A DNA stretch of 64,000 nt, from assembly GCA_009869945.1 (NCBI GenBank), contig WIXG01000008.1, positions 310,001 through 374,000 on the forward strand, given 5' to 3'. This stretch comes from Mesaphorura yosii. Its lineage: Eukaryota; Arthropoda; Collembola; Poduromorpha; Tullbergiidae. The position numbers and the translations under genes were made by a program. Shown piece after piece: positions 33,348 to 46,900 of this stretch (position 1 is the stretch's first letter; every line of letters starts with the position of its first letter). The notes beneath the pieces were generated by a model that did not search any database, was not told the DNA's origin, and saw nothing but the letters and a program-made list of their open reading frames with translations.

Positions 33348-36300
33348 ATGGATGACGACAACGGTTATCGGAATAGAGGAAATGGTCGTGGAGGTCATAA
33401 CGGTGGGAACGGAAATGGAGGCAGAGGTAGCAACCGCGGATTTGATAGAGGAGGAGACGACAGACGGTCAGGTCGAAGAGAACGAGAATATGGAGGTAAG
33501 TTAAATACTATCCTGTTCTTGGCCTTAAAAGCTTAAAAGCATGTTCAATGCATTTCATCCGTTTGAGTTTGAGAGTCGCATTCCAAGAAGTTTGCGTATA
33601 CACGAGAGCAGCGTTTTCTGAGTCAATTATCGCCTGTCGTCGAGTCGAGTATGCAGTTCCTCATAAATACGGTCACTTTCACGTTGCAATCGGCAGTAGA
33701 GCACACGAAAGGCAATCCATGGTTTTTTTTATTTCCTTTGCTCGGCCCCGACACGAGTTTAAAGATGGATGTTTTCATCGAACTGTCGAACAATGTGCCT
33801 GGCCGGCTCCGACGAAGTTCAGACGTACCGCAGTGTCGCATCCCATTTAATATTGATATTGAGGGTACTTCTTATATAGCGCATAGAGAGGAACAGCGCA
33901 TAATCAGCATAAGGGCACCATAAAAATGTCCTGACTTCGGTATCCATAAACAGATCACGGCGACAAGAGCATTATAAACTCGACCTCGATCTTTTATGAA
34001 ACGAGAACGTTCGAATTGCATTGCTTACATGAGATTGTTGAGACTAATGTGTTGAGCGAGTCGACGACTCTTGAGTTTTGGCTATGAATGACCACCATGT
34101 GTAGTGCATATGTCTAAACTTGAATGGTTCTTGCACTTTGCATTGATACTCGATGGCGGGGACTTCAGAGCCTTTATGGCCTTTCTTTCTCCGAACCAAG
34201 GGGCAATGCGTGAAACTGTGCCTGTGTCTCATAATCGTAATAATGGGACAAGACAACGGAAACATATCAGGTCATTATTGATTTAGAAGAGACGCAGCAC
34301 TCTTGTCGATTTGTATGAGTTAATGAAGAATACTGCGTATAATGCAACACATGAATAAGCGAGAGTTTATTTGTCACATAAATGCGGTGCGACAGGCATT
34401 AGCTTGAGAACTAGCAATCTTACGTTATGCTTTTATCTCAGAAAATGGAGACGAGCCTCCGCAACGTAGACAACGATACGTTGGCGACGGAAGAGGTGGT
34501 GGTGCTGGTCCCCGGCGAGGCGCGCGACCGCAGAGAGTCGACCGCCCCGTCGACGAACGATTCGATTTCGTGTCCTCCAGAAGAGCTGGTCATGACCATG
34601 ACTTTGACAAGAAGGGCCAGAGTGGAACGCCCGTCCAGTTGGTTACGAACTACTACATGTTGAAGAAAAGACCTGCGTGGAAAATTTATCACTACCATGT
34701 CAGCTTCGAGCCGGAAGAACGGTTCACGAGAATAAAGTTTCTTCTGTTTGACCGTCGTGAGCATCGTGAACGGATTGGCGTTCACGTGTTTGACGGAAGC
34801 AGTCTCTGGACCTTCAACCCCTTGCCAGTGGTGAGTGGGGATTTTAACCCGTTTGTCTTAGATCTGGGATCGCGTAAACTTATCTCATGATTTCTCAGCC
34901 TCTCGAGCTGTTCAGTCCGACCCGACGAGGAAGTACCGACATGGTCAAAATGAAGATTCAGCTCGTTGCGGAATTGGAGCACACAGACGTTCAGTGCATT
35001 CAAGTTTACAATGTGCTCGTGCGCAGGAGCTTTGAACTGCTCAAGCTTGAACAAGTTGGAAGAAATTATTATGACAAAAACTTATCAATTAAATTCTACC
35101 AAAACCAGTTTGAACTGTGGCCAGGATACATCACTACAATTCGAAATTACGAAAAAGGTTTGATGCTGAACGTCGAAATAGGCCATCGACTGCTTCGCAA
35201 GGATACGGCCCTGGACGCAATTCGAACGGCAGGCTCAAGCGAGGTAGTTTCTCGTGAACATGGCCCAATACTTTGTAGCAGATTGTTAATACTATAACTA
35301 TACAACAGGAAGCAGTGCGGAGAGCATTGATTGGATGCACGGTGATGACGTCGTATAATCCGACGATGTACCGTATTGACGACGTGGATTTTGATAAGAC
35401 GCCCATGTCCACATTCTTGAAGGGGCGAGAAAAACGAGAAATGACGTACGCAGAATATTATCAGGAGCAGTACGGGATAGCTATAAGAGACATGCGTCAG
35501 CCACTCCTTGGATCGCGTCCGAAGAAAAAGGATTTCCATAGAGGAAAACGGGGGATGTTGTACTTAATTCCCGAAACATGTCAGATGACTGGACTGACTG
35601 AAGAAATTAGGACGAACTTTAACTTAATGAGAGCCATGGGAGAACACACGCATCAGGTTCCCGCAAAAAAGAGTGCCGTAATTCAAACTTTCATGACAAG
35701 ATTAACCAGCGATCCTGAGGTAATCTTTTCCGAAACTCATGAATTAATTGTAACGGACTACTGCCAAGCAATCAATCAATTCATCTTTCAAGTGACGTAA
35801 AAACAACATCAAATGAATGCCGATTTGCCTTACTGTAGATACTAGAGCGTTTGCTTATTGCAGATAAAGGAATATCAATCTCAATGGGGGCTCGAGTTCA
35901 CTTCGGAGCCCGCTCACGTGCAAGGTCGCATTGTTCCGAAGGAGAAGATTATAATGGAACCAGCGAACAGACCAGTGATTCCAGATGACAAAGCGAACTG
36001 GACTCAAGCATTTAAAGGTATGTCTGTTGCTCTGTGGTTGATCGCCCGTTATCTTACATCCATCATCATCTTCATTCTTTCAGGCAGCATGAAAATGTGC
36101 TCGAATATGGGACTAAGAAACAACTGGATTCTGATTGTTCCCGCGAGAGATCAACACGGTGTTGATGGCTTGGTTCAAACAATGAATAGAACTGGTGGCC
36201 AAATGGGTTTCAGTGTCTCACAGCCTCTTGAAATGTAATACCTTGACTTCCCAAATCTTTTTGACACTTTTCTGAATAAGAGTCCAGAATCTGAAGATTC

Positions 36301-37588
36301 TTATCTCATTTCAGTATCCAGTTGTGTGCGGCTCACCCGGAGGCCTACGTGAATGCAATAAAGCAGGGCGTCTCCAACTACGGGAAAAAGCTTGAAATGA
36401 TCTTTGCAGTTCTGCCCAACAACAAATTGGAAGTGTATTCCGCGATAAAGAGAATCTGCTGTGTTGAATACGGACTTGCATCACAATGCTTTCTTGCGAA
36501 GAATATGTCCAGTCCAAAAGGTATCATGTCCATTGCCACAAAAGTGGTGATACAAATCAACGCAAAACTCGGCGGAGAACCCTGGAGAATCAGCAACCCT
36601 TTCAAAAGTTCCCATTTAATGGTTGTCGGGTATGATCTCTATCATTGCGGAAGGAGAAAGGGTTCGAGCGTTGGTGCAATGGTCGCATCAACCAACAAGG
36701 AGCTCTCAAAATATTACTCCACGTTGAGTACAGTGGATGTCACCCGCAACAAGGAATTTTCGGAGACGATGTGTACAGACATGACAAGTAAGTAACTTAC
36801 TAAGTGTGCGTGTTGAGCATTACTTAAGCGAAATCATATTGATATTCACTTTTGTTCATATTCTTATGGTGTTCAATTTCATTTTTACAGAGTGTCTGGA
36901 TGCATTCAGGAACCGGAATGAAGGTGCGCTGCCCGACAGAATCATCATGTACCGAGATGGTGTCGGAGAAGGCCAGTTGAAATATGTGCATGCGACAGAG
37001 CTGGAGGAAATAAAGGTTTGCAGATCATTTTATCCAATTAATTCTTATCGAGAGGAGGATATTAATTTCATTATTCATCCTGACAGGAATGTCTCAATAG
37101 TATGTATGTAGGAAGGGAACCTCCGAAGCTCACATTTATTATAGTCACGAAGAAGATCAACACCAGACTGTTTGGCGTGAGACAACATGGATTGGACAAC
37201 CCACCCCCAGGCACAGTTGTCGACGACATCATAACGCTACCGGAAAGATACGATTTCTATCTCATCTCTCAGACAGCTCGACAAGGGACAGTCAGGTACT
37301 GTCTTCGAATTATCGAACTTATAGTTATTCCGAACTAGGAATTTATAAGAATTCTCACTGTTTCTCAGCCCGACATGCTATAACGTCATCTGGGATCAGC
37401 AAGGCCTCGACGCAGACAGACTGCAAAGATTTTCGTACAAGTTGACACACATGTACTACAACTGGTCCGGCACCGTGTCCGTCCCGGCAGTTTGTCAATA
37501 CGCTCACAAAATGTCGTTCTTGGCAGGAATGTCCATGAATGGATTTCCGATTAATGATCGCCTTTGTGATAACCTCTTTTACCTATAA
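33348..37588 (+). CDS. piwi: PIWI-clade Argonaute with intact slicer site
   Basis: Ten exons: 33348-33495, 34442-34830, 34899-35243, 35309-35719, 35864-36017, 36084-36234, 36315-36787, 36891-37015, 37087-37295, 37369-37588; 874 aa. PIWI proteins bind piRNAs and silence transposons, mainly in the germline. The N-terminus (1-100) is Arg/Gly-rich with RGG and GRG sites, the usual targets of symmetric arginine methylation that recruit Tudor proteins. The N domain (PVQLVTNYYML), PAZ (YNPTMYRIDDVDF, AEYYQEQYGI), MID and PIWI domains follow. The catalytic tetrad is complete: D640 in GYDLYH, E680, D713 in YRDGVGEGQL, H848 in CQYAHK, with spacing like silkworm Siwi. The exon 9 acceptor at 37086 was chosen because it alone gives the family sequence leading into PKLTFIIVTKKINTRLF. 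The end DNLFYL is the normal PIWI C-terminus. Intron 1 is 946 nt, far longer than the rest. Confidence 0.96.
33496..34441 (+). other. Long first intron of PIWI
   Basis: 946 nt, against 60-100 nt for most introns here. It holds a 90-codon ATG frame at 33651-33923 with no known similarity and no splice partners. It may carry regulatory sequence or an internal promoter; nothing definite is seen. Confidence 0.4.
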
Positions 37589-38657
37589 GCGGCCAAGATT
37601 AGATTTCAGTCTCGAAATCTCAGCACCGAGATATCCGCGAGTTCGATATATAATATTTATTCTCTCACTGCTTTACTTGACTAGAAACAAGTGAAACTCA
37701 TTATTAAGGTAAATGCTCATTTCGAATGCAAAGTGTGGCATGATATTATCTGACTTCTTTAAAGAAAGTATATAATCACTTCCTTAATTACTTATGTTAT
37801 TTCAAAAGGTTTTTATTGTGTTGATGTTGGGACAAACGTGTTTCGGATACTAAAAACTAAAGTCAATTCTGTGTGGGTTTTTATTGAAGTTAAATGTAGT
37901 AAAATAGAAAACTAGTTGTAGGCCATGTGTTCAGTAGCATAATTTTGTGGGATATTTTTGGCTCATTTTTAGCTAGAGAATTCCTATCTGATATGAACAT
38001 GCTGTGCCTATTTGTACTAAGATTTTCGTAAATAATTTAACCTTTTTATGTGGAGTAAATAGCCATTTTAATAAAAAAAATCTTTTACTATCTCCTGTTC
38101 CGTAATTTCCAAATACCCAATCCAATCATCGTGTCCTTTCCAGAACAGGGTTCTGTTTTGTCTGGAGAAAGAAAGACGGACGCTTCTTTGACTATATTTC
38201 TTATCTCACTTGCTTCTACCCAAAACGAACGTCGCGTCATGTTGATATTATCCCTAGGTGCAACAGAGACCACGCACGCAAAAAGAATTATAGTGGTCTC
38301 GTTCCTTTTCACCCTTCTTACTATACGCCCGTCCGTCAGTGGCAGTCGCGTCAGTCCAGCCAGTGCCAGTGCGGGTTGAAGTGAGTTTGGATTGCTGAGT
38401 TGACATGAGCGTGATAGTTTCATCTTTGTAAGCTGGTGTGTCGGCAATAATTTTAGCCGTAAGGTCTTAGACGTTTAATACTCTTCAAGACACCCGACGA
38501 CTCAACAGCAGGTGTCTTTTGATTTGGTAAGTGCTAATCGTAATGATCATAATGATCTAAGTGATGCTAATCGTCATAGGTTGACTCAAATGATGATGTT
38601 AGAAAAAATAGATTGTGATGGTTTATGTTGACTCGATGAACTTTGCTTAGGAGAAAA
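37589..38657. other. PIWI 3' UTR and upstream region of the coiled-coil gene
   Basis: 1.07 kb. AATAAAA near 38079 is a likely PIWI poly(A) site. A GTAAGT at 38527 and a TTGCTTAG just before 38651 look like a 5' UTR intron of the next gene. No other gene seen. Confidence 0.45.
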
Positions 38658-39371
38658 ATGACTCGAATGAATTCAATGAAGAAAAACGACGGGCTTGTTC
38701 CGGATAGTGCGCGGCGGGCGTCATTTGCACCTACCCTAGCTCCCGAATCGACACCATCAACAGGTCATGACAAGGATGTCAAAGTGAGAAGGTCTACAAT
38801 GACCGACGACAACGCTGAGGAAAGGAGTACACCCTCGGACTGGAAGGACACGGACACTGATGACAGGCCAATTGATCCTGAGATTTTGGAAAGAGTTGAG
38901 AAATATTTTTCGGAATGCCTACCAGCCATTGAAGTATGGACCCCGGTTGCTTTACCTTTGTCATCTAATTACTTTTCGCTAATATGTTATCCAACTCCCT
39001 TGTGAAACTTTGCCTTACCAATACAGGATAGCTGTGAAAAAGAATTGGAAGAGACCCTTGATGAGCTTGAAATAGTAATTGAGGAACAAGTAAGTTCGGT
39101 TTTTTAACCTGCAGCTACCTACCGTGAAGTTTTACTGGCTCCCTTTTAAATTTACTTTTACTTTCCATAGGCTGGACACATCGCAGATGGACTGAAGGCA
39201 ATACAACAGCGCAAAGACACCCTGAAGGAGCTGGACACGGGCAAAAAGACTATCAGGATGCAACAACAGGAGATTATTCATGCAATGCAGGATAAACTCA
39301 ACAAGATTCGTGAAGCAGTTGATGAAAGAGAGTCAAGAGAAAGAGCTGAAGAGGAAGACTCAGCTGAGTGA
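38658..39371 (+). CDS. Small acidic coiled-coil protein of unknown function
   Basis: Three exons: 38658-38933, 39027-39089, 39171-39371; 179 aa. The first half is polar and disordered, rich in Ser, Thr and Asp. From about residue 78 (DPEILERVEKYF) to the end the protein is helical with heptad spacing, for example LEETLDELEIVIEEQ and LNKIREAVDERES, and it closes in an acidic tail. The size and helix layout resemble subunits of BLOC/BORC-type lysosome-positioning complexes, but I cannot match it to any one of them, so no name is given. All three junctions are in phase. A 5' UTR intron is likely. No membrane segment or signal peptide, so presumably cytosolic. Confidence 0.72.
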
Positions 39372-40980
39372 TCTTGAGTGCTTCACTGATCAACTAAATG
39401 TAAAATTGCTTAACTTCAGACTTTGATTTTTTCGAACTTTTTAGTTAAATTGTTTGTTGTTTACTATACGTTTCTCCATTTATCTTTCATTTTAAATAGA
39501 GACTAGTTTCTTTCTTTTTTTTGCTAATCGAGTCGGAGATGCAGAAATCACTTCCCCTGAGCATTCCATTTATTACTCTAGACTCCGATGCTTGAGGAGG
39601 GATCTTCTTGTCAATGAGTAAGTAGGATCATCTGGAATCGGGGTCCAGAAGTCAGATTTCAGATTACATTTGTTTGCACAACACTTAACATTCCATGAAC
39701 TCGGCGTTTGTGATCCATCAACAAAGTAAACTCATCTCGAAAGTGAATGCATAGCCAGGCCAGGCCCAGAGAGTTTCGCGTGGGAGTACCAAGTTTCGCA
39801 ATGGGACTTTAAATGCTCTTATATCTCATGCTGACTAGGCTCTATGCATTTGTGCTCAAGCTTCGGGCATTATGCTTATGCCTTGCGTAACTCACAGTCA
39901 GTTGAATCATCTGTGTGTAATGTAATGACGAAAGCGCTAACTGCGAACACCTCACTTGTTTGTAACATTAGAAGGCTGATCATCGTAATAAGGTATGAAT
40001 GCATGCACATGAATGTAAAGAAGAGTTCAGTCAGTATTCAGTTGCGCATGAGAAATGGTAAAGTGGTAGTCAAGCCAAGTCAAGTCAGTCAAGGTTCTTC
40101 GTGACTGGTGAGTCGAGATTCGTGCTTGCTCCTGTGCTAAACTCCAGACAGAATGTTTTAAGAGGATTTTAATTTTAACTGTATTTTAAATGTGAATTGA
40201 CGAACCGAATAACAGATTACGCACTACATAGAAGTTGGTAAAGTATTTATTTAATTGGTACAGTGATTCACAGGGTCTTATTGTGTGCCTGTCCGGTGCC
40301 TAATTGAGACGGTGTCAGTTTTTGTAAGGAAGACGGAAAATTGTCCGCTGCCACTGGCTACTTATCGCCATGAGTTGATCCTTGTGTACAATTATCCGAT
40401 GTCGAAAGTGCCATAAATGCAATTAGAAGCATAGCAATTAGAATAAATGCAAATGCCACAAGAAGTAATACAATTTTAGCAACCGGAATTCAGCGGAAAG
40501 CAGTATCAAATAAGAACCAGGAAAACTGGATGAGGATTATTGAGAAGGTGAGGTTTGTTATGTTGTTGCGAATTTCGACTTGACAAATTAGCGCACACGT
40601 TAATAACTAGCTTGTCTTTTGGTGGGTTAATTAATCCTGGTCACGGAACTCCAAATGTGCGTGTTAAGCCTGTGACCGGTTGTTCACTTCTTCCTTGTGG
40701 GAACGCACGCGCAGTTTTCCTGTTCTAATTACCAGTAAGGTTAATGGCTTGGTAGGTTAATGTTTCCTTAGCAGGTGTCTGTTGATTAGCTTCTGCTCCC
40801 TATCAGTAAATGATAAAATTCAGCGCGGGAAAAGCGTTGAGTTCGGCTGTTCGGTTCTAACAAATACACATTCGACAGCCAAATTCCAAATCTCGCCTGA
40901 AACACAAGAAAATTATGAGACTGTTCCTTGGGATTTTGCAGATTTTGATTTATTCCGCCGAGACTTGACTTCGCACCAAG
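39372..40980. other. Intergenic region upstream of the MICAL-like gene
   Basis: 1.6 kb with no supported coding sequence on either strand. It should hold the promoter and 5' UTR of the MICAL-like gene. Confidence 0.45.
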
Positions 40981-43900
40981 ATGAGCGTGCGCGAAACACG
41001 TGGTGGGCCTTTGGCCCTGGAAGCATGGGCCAGGAATCACATCGATGGATACAAGAATTGCTCAATCAAAAATATGACAACCTCATGGAGAAATGGTTTG
41101 GCCTTCTGTGCACTAATTCACAGATTTCGGCCAGACTTGATGTACGTTGTACATTTTCATTCAAACAGATGGAAGAGTTTCTAAATTATTGTATTTGTCG
41201 CGCATTTCAGAAATTATGACGACCTGGACCCGAACGATATTGTTGGAAATTGCACCTTGGCTTTCGAAACTGCAGAGCGTCAGCTGGGTATTCCCGCCCT
41301 GCTGGATCCAATGGACATGCTTGCGCTGGAGGTTCCAGATCGACTATCCGTGCTGACATATGTCGCCCAGTATTACAATACATTTAAGAACACGGGAGCG
41401 AGAGCGGTCTTCAATGGGGCTGGTCACGAGACAGCCACCGTCGAGCGGGTGAGTATTGCTCTTCTCTTGCATGGCGTCCGGGCTGAGTGAATGGAACCGG
41501 TCCAGTACTTTTCCGTAACACGTAGTCCATTTTCATGCGACAGCTCCATGTTCCTTGTATAACCATTCAAATGTCAATATTACAAAGGAAACTGAAATGT
41601 CACACTGAAACGTTTTTCGCACCGCATCAGTGATCTCTGAAATACTGAACTAAAACCACTCTTTCGTGCGATGCTTCGCGTTCACGTTATAGACATCCTT
41701 CCTTCCTGTTCCATTATTTGAAGGAGCATTTACAATTTCATCGGTTCCATGTCATGTGCGTCAGCGTCAATCCTTTACTGAAAGCAAACTCAGCCAAGGT
41801 TGGGCTGGCGTGATCGTGATCGGGTTGCTTCAAAGGACGTTAAAATTAAAAAAGAATTCAAGTGTAGTTTAATTACGTACAGTAGTAACCCTATTCACAC
41901 GTACGCGTCACATGCACTTGACATGCCACATAGCAGCAGCGTAGTGAATAAATTGCTGACTGTGACTAAAATAGAGCACAGGTAGGCAGGCCAACCGACA
42001 AAACGCAATTATCTTGTGGGAATAATTTATGGTCTGCTGTAATCGCATTCAATTTGAGTCGCTACCATTAAACCCACTTTTATATTTACTTTATTTCAAG
42101 ATGTTAAGCTCTCTCGAGGCTCTGATCTGTGTTATTACGCATTCGTGTGCCCGCAAATTAATCAGTCTTAATGAATGACTCATTTATTTACTATTTACGT
42201 CTTCAGTATTCTTATTCCGATAGTTTGTATATTTTGAGGCTCTAAAACTCTGAATTGGCCCCGGGTTTAATGTCTCGCCGTCGCTCCGACTTGGCTAAAA
42301 GAAGTGGATAACCTCCTATCAGGTTATTCCAAATGATAAATGCAAATAGTCAGACTTGATAGACATGAATCATATCAAGAAACGCAAACTGAGTAATTAA
42401 CCTTGATGTGTGCTTTGCAATGCCCGTCCTCTGTCCATCAGTGAGAGGTTGCAGTAATTTACAAATTTACACGTACTTGCTCGCCACATAGCCATATTAA
42501 ATGTAAAACATAGACAGAATACACACGACACGCGCGTCGAATGAGTAAAAAATACAGCTTGCTTAGCTCAACAACAGCAAAATGAAGGCAATTACACTTA
42601 ATCTCGTTACAAAAAGCGTGGTTTAAGATTAGAAAGTTTATCCGTGTACTGCGCTTGTCTGTGCAAGGTGTAACATCTGATTCGTTATCCCCAAATAATA
42701 TCAAGATTAAGCCATTGTAGGATTCATTGTAAGACGAGAGTCGTTTAGTCTTGATCTGCACGCGCGTAAGAAAAGTTGTACATTGTTGTGACGTGGCTGA
42801 AGTGGCTGCGGTGCGGTTGCAATTCGTCATTATTTGAAGTGAACGTAAATTTTATTGACATACTTTGTGCTGTGTGTGTGTATTTCTTCGTTCTTGTGAG
42901 CAGTCCTTCGTAATTCTAACCAAGTTTCGAAATTCCGATGTACGTGTGCCATCCACTGATTGAATACAGCAATTAGCGTTAATGTCTGGACTCCTCGCCT
43001 CAGGATCTGAAACGGAACTATGATACAGTAATAATGCGGTAAATGAACTTATATATTATGAGTTACTCTGGTTTATCTGTTGTCCCCTCGGGGTTAGTTT
43101 CCCAGGAATAAATTTTATGTAGTGGCGTAGGTCACAATTGCAATTCTACTTCCAGCTGCATGTGCTTTCTCGGCTGATGTGGATTGTGTGGAACATTTCA
43201 TAGCGACTGGGAAATCTGAATCGGAACGTTCCGATTTCTCAATTTCATGGGCGGGCATACATACGAATGAGACGCTCCATTAATTACTATTTACCACGCA
43301 GTTCTTCATTTACAAGTTAAATGGCATAATGGTACGCTTCTCAGATGCACGCTCCGAGTTCAGTCCTGTGAGAACGAGAGCAATTCAATGCGTAAACGAA
43401 CTGTAACAGCTTTCCGGTTCACATAAAAATACACAACACCATCCTTCGTGAGGATGATTAGACGGATGATGGATGGAATGAATAATGCATAAGGACATGA
43501 AAAGAGTTCATCTATTAATTGTACAATTCCGTTTCGTGTTTCACCAGAGCGGCAGAGCCATTGGACTTTGTCTTGTCACTCAGAAAGCTTTCAGAAGATA
43601 CAGCGCTAACTGTATCAATATTCAGTATCCTCAATGCAAATCAGTTTAGTATCGGTATTTCTTTATGCAAAACCTTGAAACGTGCCTTCTTGAATCTTGC
43701 ATTCAAGAAGATCGTTGTACAGCGTTATTATTGGATCATTAAGCGCTGGATGATGTCAACACGGAATATTTTATGGCCTCGCGCAGCATAAATTCTTTTC
43801 ATGTTGACAGATGCGAATAATTTATGGCCACGTCAAAGATTTTATTTGCATGACTCACTTGCCTTTGCCTCTTAACATGGAAAACTTAATTGTGGCGTCT

Positions 43901-46900
43901 TTTCGGTTTTCACAGAGAAATGGCAACCACACCACAAAACGTACGCTTGACATTGAAGATGAGGCGCTAAACGAAGCCCGGAAGAAGCTGTCCGCCAACT
44001 CTTCGCCAGTGATGTTGCGCAACAGCGCAGCGTGCTCTGTTTGCCAGAACCCCGTCTTCATCTCAGAGCGCATCCTATTCAACAAGAAACTGTATCATCG
44101 GTCATGCTTCCGCTGCTTCAACTGCAATAATGTGTTGAACCCACAAACGGCAGATACCTCGAATGAAGGGCTGCTATTTTGCATAGAAAATACGTGCTTC
44201 ATAGAACTGCAGAAACGAAGTCGAGAAAGTAAAGTAAATACAGCCAATTCGACATCTAGCATCAGCACGAATTCTGTGACCGAGAGCCCGCATAAACTAA
44301 AAGAGTCGGCTAGCGAACACCGCCGAAGGAAGGAGGACAAACACAAGATTGAGCTCCCGAATGTTTCTGCGTTGAAAAAATCGTTTGAGACTGCCAGCAG
44401 CAGTAGCAGTGGCGTCAGCAGTGAAGCGCAGTCACTCGATTCCACAAATAACCAGCCAATTGTTAGTATCAATGAGGACCAAGGCCAAGTGCACGAACCA
44501 AAAATACGATTTGATGAAACGGTCACCGTAAAATCGTCCTCTGAAGACGATGCTTCGAAGAATGAAAGTGCGGCAACACAAAAGGAATTGAAGTCAGCAA
44601 ATGAGACGGACGAAGTTCAGGAATTGGGGAGGAGACAACTTCACGAAAGTCCATCGAGGACTTCTGTGCGACCTGAACCGTCCGATCAGTTTGTACTTCG
44701 ACCAGATTCAAGTCTGATATCGCAGATTCAGCAAAGAGAAGAAGAGGAAGTAATACGAAGGAATACGGCTGCGAATGAAGGCGTGGCAAGAGCCGAGTTA
44801 CGCACCACGTCCGGAATCGATGTGAAGTCAGTGAAGGAAATGCCAAATATTTACAGTGACTCCGTACTGCCAGTTTCTCAGTGCCTTGAGAGAAATGTGC
44901 TGCAGCTGGACGATGGCAAGAAAAATCAGTTTTTGAGCGGAATGCTAAACGAGAATGAAGACGCCATGAATGAGAACTATGATAAAGTGAAAATTAATGC
45001 CGAAAATCAAAATTCGAAAGCGGAACACAAAAGGCCAGAGCCAGTTGAGCCAAAACCATGCCAGACTGTGAAAGTAGGACCTGAAATCAGACTTGAACTG
45101 GAGCCTGGGACCGAGGTCGTTGTCAAGCAGGAGGTGAATGACGCAGAGATCAAGGTGAAGGTTGAGCCAGTTGAGACGATAGAAAAGAGTGAAGAGCTCA
45201 CAGTGCCGATGCTACCAGCAACTCCACCCTTTGTTTCAAAGAGCGCAGTGGTAATCTCGCCCACGGCGGCGGCGACGACTACTGAGGAAAGTCCGGGACC
45301 AAGTCCCATGCCGAGAAGGAAAAGTCCAGCTCCAAGCATGACCAGCACAACTTCAACAATGTCACTCACAGAAACAGCAAGCACACCAAGTCCAGCACCA
45401 ACACCACGACGTGTGAAAACGAAACCACCAAGACCCGCACCGCCGTCCAAAGCATCACTTACGTCATTGACTTCTGTGACCTCGAGAGGATCCATCCCAT
45501 CCGCCAAAGAACTGTGGAAGAAGGACAATTATTATCCATCAGAACTGAACCCGTTTGAGTCTGAGGAAGATCTTCCAACTCGACCTAATTCTACAAGTGC
45601 CGTTGCTTCTTCTCCTGCCAGTACAGCAGTTCCAGGAAATCCATTCGAGGACGATGAAGATGAGCCAGTCCAAGAAAAAGCTCCAAGCCCGAAGCCGTCG
45701 CCGAGAGTGCGTTCCGCCCGGAATCAAGTAAACAGTATAACAGAATCCCGCCATCGTTCGCGTTCACGATCAAAGTCCAGATCTCCATCACGAAAATCTC
45801 AAATTAGTGCATCGCCATCACCGGCACCCTCCCCACGTGTTCCCAGACCTGTGTCCCTGCCTGCCCAAGCACCGAGCTCAGAACCCAAGCCATATAATCC
45901 ATTTGAAGATGGCGATGACGAAGAAAATTCTGTTCCACCTTCAGAGGCAGAATCCGAATCATTTTCATCTCAAGTTGTTCGTCGACGCGAAGGGAGTGGA
46001 ACCAGTTCAGGAGCCAGCAGTGTCTCGGCCCCGGTTCCCAAAGCACGACAGTCGCTTCCAGCCACAAGTAGCGTAGAAGTAGGGTCTATGAAGAAATCAA
46101 ACAAAACCAAACGTGCTCCATTGCCACCAAGTCAGGGCTTCGCCGCGTCTCCGTCCAATCCCAGCTCTGAATATTCGAATGGAGCTGCTTCGACGACACC
46201 ACCTCGAAGTCCTAAATCAATTCTTAAGCACGCGAATAATGAAAACCAAAACCGGTTGATTTCTCCCTCCTCTACTTCTGGAAGTCCCAAGAAAGTAATT
46301 CCAGCCTCGCCAGATCTCCTTCGAGGCCTGAAAAGTAAACCCAAGAAGAAGCGGCGTGCCCCTCCTCCACGGCGTCGCGTGGAGCCACTGCCGGAGGAGG
46401 CGATTAAGAGGGAAATGAATGACTTGATCGTGAAGGAACGTGAATTGGAAAGGCAGGGAATCACGCTGGAGTCCAACATTCGTCGTCTCATGGAACAGCA
46501 GGAAAGCATTGTTGTTCCTGAAGATGGTACAAACCAGGGCGAGGGTGAAGGGGTAGGCAGCAGCATTGAGCAACAAGTAGATGAAATGATGGTTCAGTTA
46601 TGGAACATTGTCAATGAGAAGAACGATATTCTCAGACGCCAGACTGAATTGGAGTATTTAAGGAGAGGACATCGCCTAGAGGTAAGTCATTAATGGCTCT
46701 TGACTTGGGTGCTGTTTCAAAGTTGTGTTCGTGTGTTAAAATACCCATATGTAAAAGTATCGTACGTTCTGTTTGTCATTGATGCAACGTTGTTGAATTT
46801 TTAGGAAATGCAAGCGGAGCTCGAGTTCAAGCTCCGTGTCTTGATGGACACACCCGTGCACGAAAGGCAGAATGATTACGAACAAGTTGAACAAATGCTG

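Noticed and set aside
33651-33923. 90-codon plus-strand ATG frame inside PIWI intron 1
   Set aside because: No signal peptide, domain or splice partners; composition is not distinctive.
44523-46576. Several long antisense frames inside the MICAL-like exon
   Set aside because: They mirror the Ser/Pro/Glu-rich codon bias of the sense strand; no domain or start context.
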